Part shown: positions 12,489 to 13,366 of the stretch, piece after piece | Position numbering within the stretch: the stretch's first letter is position 1 | Layout: the number at the start of each line of letters is the position of its first letter | Assembly (NCBI GenBank): GCA_902790885.1 | Contig: CADATR010000034.1 | Location: 1-13,366 of the forward strand | DNA: 13,366 nt | Direction of reading: 5' to 3' | From: an uncultured Eubacteriales bacterium | Lineage (GTDB): Bacteria; Bacillota_A; Clostridia; Peptostreptococcales; Anaerovoracaceae | Notes under the pieces: generated by a model | Seen by the model: the letters and a program-made list of their open reading frames with translations, nothing else | Databases searched by the model: none | What the model was told of the DNA's origin: nothing | Made by a program: the position numbers and the translations under genes

Positions 12489-13366
12489 GACTTGCCTCCG
12501 AGTGTGAACGCGGCTATCATCACAGGGTTTTCGGCCATCATCAGATGATGGTTTCCGAGCTCCCTGGCACGGCTGACAGATATCTGCTCAAGGCTCAGCC
12601 CGCTTACCGGGAATTCCCTGATCACGCTCTGTATCTCCGCGATAGTCTCAAGGCTCACGGCGTTGATCACGACTCTGACGCTGCTGCCTGATCCGCTGAG
12701 AGCGGTCATTATCTCCTTCAGATTTCCCGAGCTGCCTCCTATGAAGGCATGGGTAGGAGGCTCAAGTCCCTCCAGCGCCTCAGGAGCCGTTCCGTATATC
12801 ACCTCTATGTTTTTGAGGCCGAGTTTTGCGGCATTCTGCTTTATGAGTCCGCAGGCCTCTTCTTTCTTTTCGATCGCGTAAACCCTGATGCCATTTCCGA
12901 GTGACGCGATCTCACAGGCGACAGATCCTGTTCCGCTGCCTATGTCGTATACTGTTGCTCCCGCCGTAAGGCCGAGCTTCATCACGCTGAGGTGCCTTAT
13001 ATTCTCTTTCGTCATCGGCACATCGCCTCTGATCATCTCGTCATCGCCTATCAGAGGAAGAATTTTCTGCTCCGCCGGCTCATCGTTCACGACGATTGCC
13101 GTATAAAGCCCCGGCATGTCGATCATGGCGCAGTCCTCAGGGCGTATCGTTCCGACTACCTCCTCAGGATATGAAAGCTGATAGCCGAGTATTATGCATG
13201 CGCCTGACAGCCCGTTCTCCTCAAGGAGCCTGCCGAGTAGCTTTACATCATCCGCGCCGGAGAGCAGAACGAAGGTCTTCTCATTGCATCTGACCGAGCC
13301 TAGAAGCTCAGCTTCTGCCGCCCTGTCGCCGGAGCAGCCGTGTATGCTTACCAGCTTAGCGTCCTG
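12485..13366 (-). CDS. cbiET: CbiE-CbiT fusion (CobL-like): cobalt-precorrin-7 C5- and cobalt-precorrin-6B C15-methyltransferase, N-terminus cut by window edge
   Basis: This is a bifunctional corrin-ring methyltransferase using S-adenosylmethionine: CbiE methylates C5, and CbiT methylates C15 with decarboxylation of the C12 acetate. The frame is open to the right edge, giving 293 visible codons. An internal ATG at 13126 is not the start, because the codons upstream of it encode clear CbiE sequence (LSYPEEVVGT at about residues 65-74). The first ~105 visible residues are the C-terminal half of a CbiE domain. The remainder is CbiT, with PMTK (117-120), the SAM-binding loop DIGSGTGS (141-148) and FIGGSSGNL (208-216). 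Its stop overlaps the cbiA start by 4 bp (ATGA), which suggests translational coupling. The fused form is called CobL in the aerobic pathway, but the neighbouring cbiL and precorrin-2 dehydrogenase favour the anaerobic route. The N-terminal part of CbiE lies outside the window. Confidence 0.93.
   Translation of the reverse strand, partial: QDAKLVSIHGCSGDRAAEAELLGSVRCNEKTFVLLSGADDVKLLGRLLEENGLSGACIILGYQLSYPEEVVGTIRPEDCAMIDMPGLYTAIVVNDEPAEQKILPLIGDDEMIRGDVPMTKENIRHLSVMKLGLTAGATVYDIGSGTGSVACEIASLGNGIRVYAIEKKEEACGLIKQNAAKLGLKNIEVIYGTAPEALEGLEPPTHAFIGGSSGNLKEIMTALSGSGSSVRVVINAVSLETIAEIQSVIREFPVSGLSLEQISVSRARELGNHHLMMAENPVMIAAFTLGGKS

Noticed and set aside
12485..13126. CbiT as a stand-alone gene starting at the ATG at 13126
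   Set aside because: The frame stays open upstream to the window edge and encodes CbiE C-terminal sequence, so this ATG is internal to a fusion.
1..13366. CRISPR arrays, insertion sequences, tRNA or rRNA genes, phage or defence genes
   Set aside because: Virtually all bases belong to the 14 coding genes; no repeats, inverted termini, transposase or RNA-gene signatures were seen.

Overview
The window is one tightly packed block of 14 genes, all on the minus strand, so transcription runs from position 13366 down to 1. Twelve genes are complete. The first in transcription order (cbiE-cbiT fusion) and the last (AAA+ ATPase) run off the window edges. Gaps between genes are at most 45 bp, and many neighbours overlap by 1 to 8 bp. 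I see no internal terminator, riboswitch, RNA gene, mobile element or repeat array, and no gene-free stretch over 300 bases. The simplest reading is one long tetrapyrrole/cobalamin operon whose promoter, and any cobalamin riboswitch, lie to the right of the window.

The organism is most likely an anaerobic Bacillota of the class Clostridia. The signs are the early-cobalt type of corrin genes, a CobA-HemD fusion, a short stand-alone precorrin-2 dehydrogenase, a small cysteine-rich protein of a type I associate with clostridial cobalamin clusters, an AAA+/VWA pair resembling clostridial proteins, and AGGAG-type ribosome binding sites. By eye the DNA is moderately GC-rich with heavy use of ATA, AGA and AGG codons. 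A finer placement is not supported.

Layout in transcription order: (1) 13366-10850: cbiET fusion, cbiA, and a small cysteine-rich protein. (2) 10830-9580: a DUF819 membrane protein. (3) 9545-5378: hemB, hemC, cobA-hemD and cbiL, which lead from 5-aminolevulinate through uroporphyrinogen III and precorrin-2 to the C20 methylation step. (4) 5378-3106: an ABC-2 type exporter (ATPase and permease) and an exported, C-terminally anchored protein. (5) 3109-2645: precorrin-2 dehydrogenase, which makes sirohydrochlorin. (6) 2652-1: a VWA-domain protein followed by a MoxR-like AAA+ ATPase.

The enzymes make a coherent partial pathway: HemB, HemC and HemD build uroporphyrinogen III; CobA makes precorrin-2; the dehydrogenase oxidises it to sirohydrochlorin; a cobalt chelatase not seen here inserts cobalt; CbiL, CbiE and CbiT methylate the corrin ring; CbiA amidates side chains a and c. 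The parts the pathway does not explain are the DUF819 permease, the ABC exporter with its anchored surface protein, and the VWA/AAA+ pair, which has the same two-part architecture as the ATPase subunits of Mg- and Co-chelatases. These are the best candidates for something undescribed, but their roles are inferred from context only.
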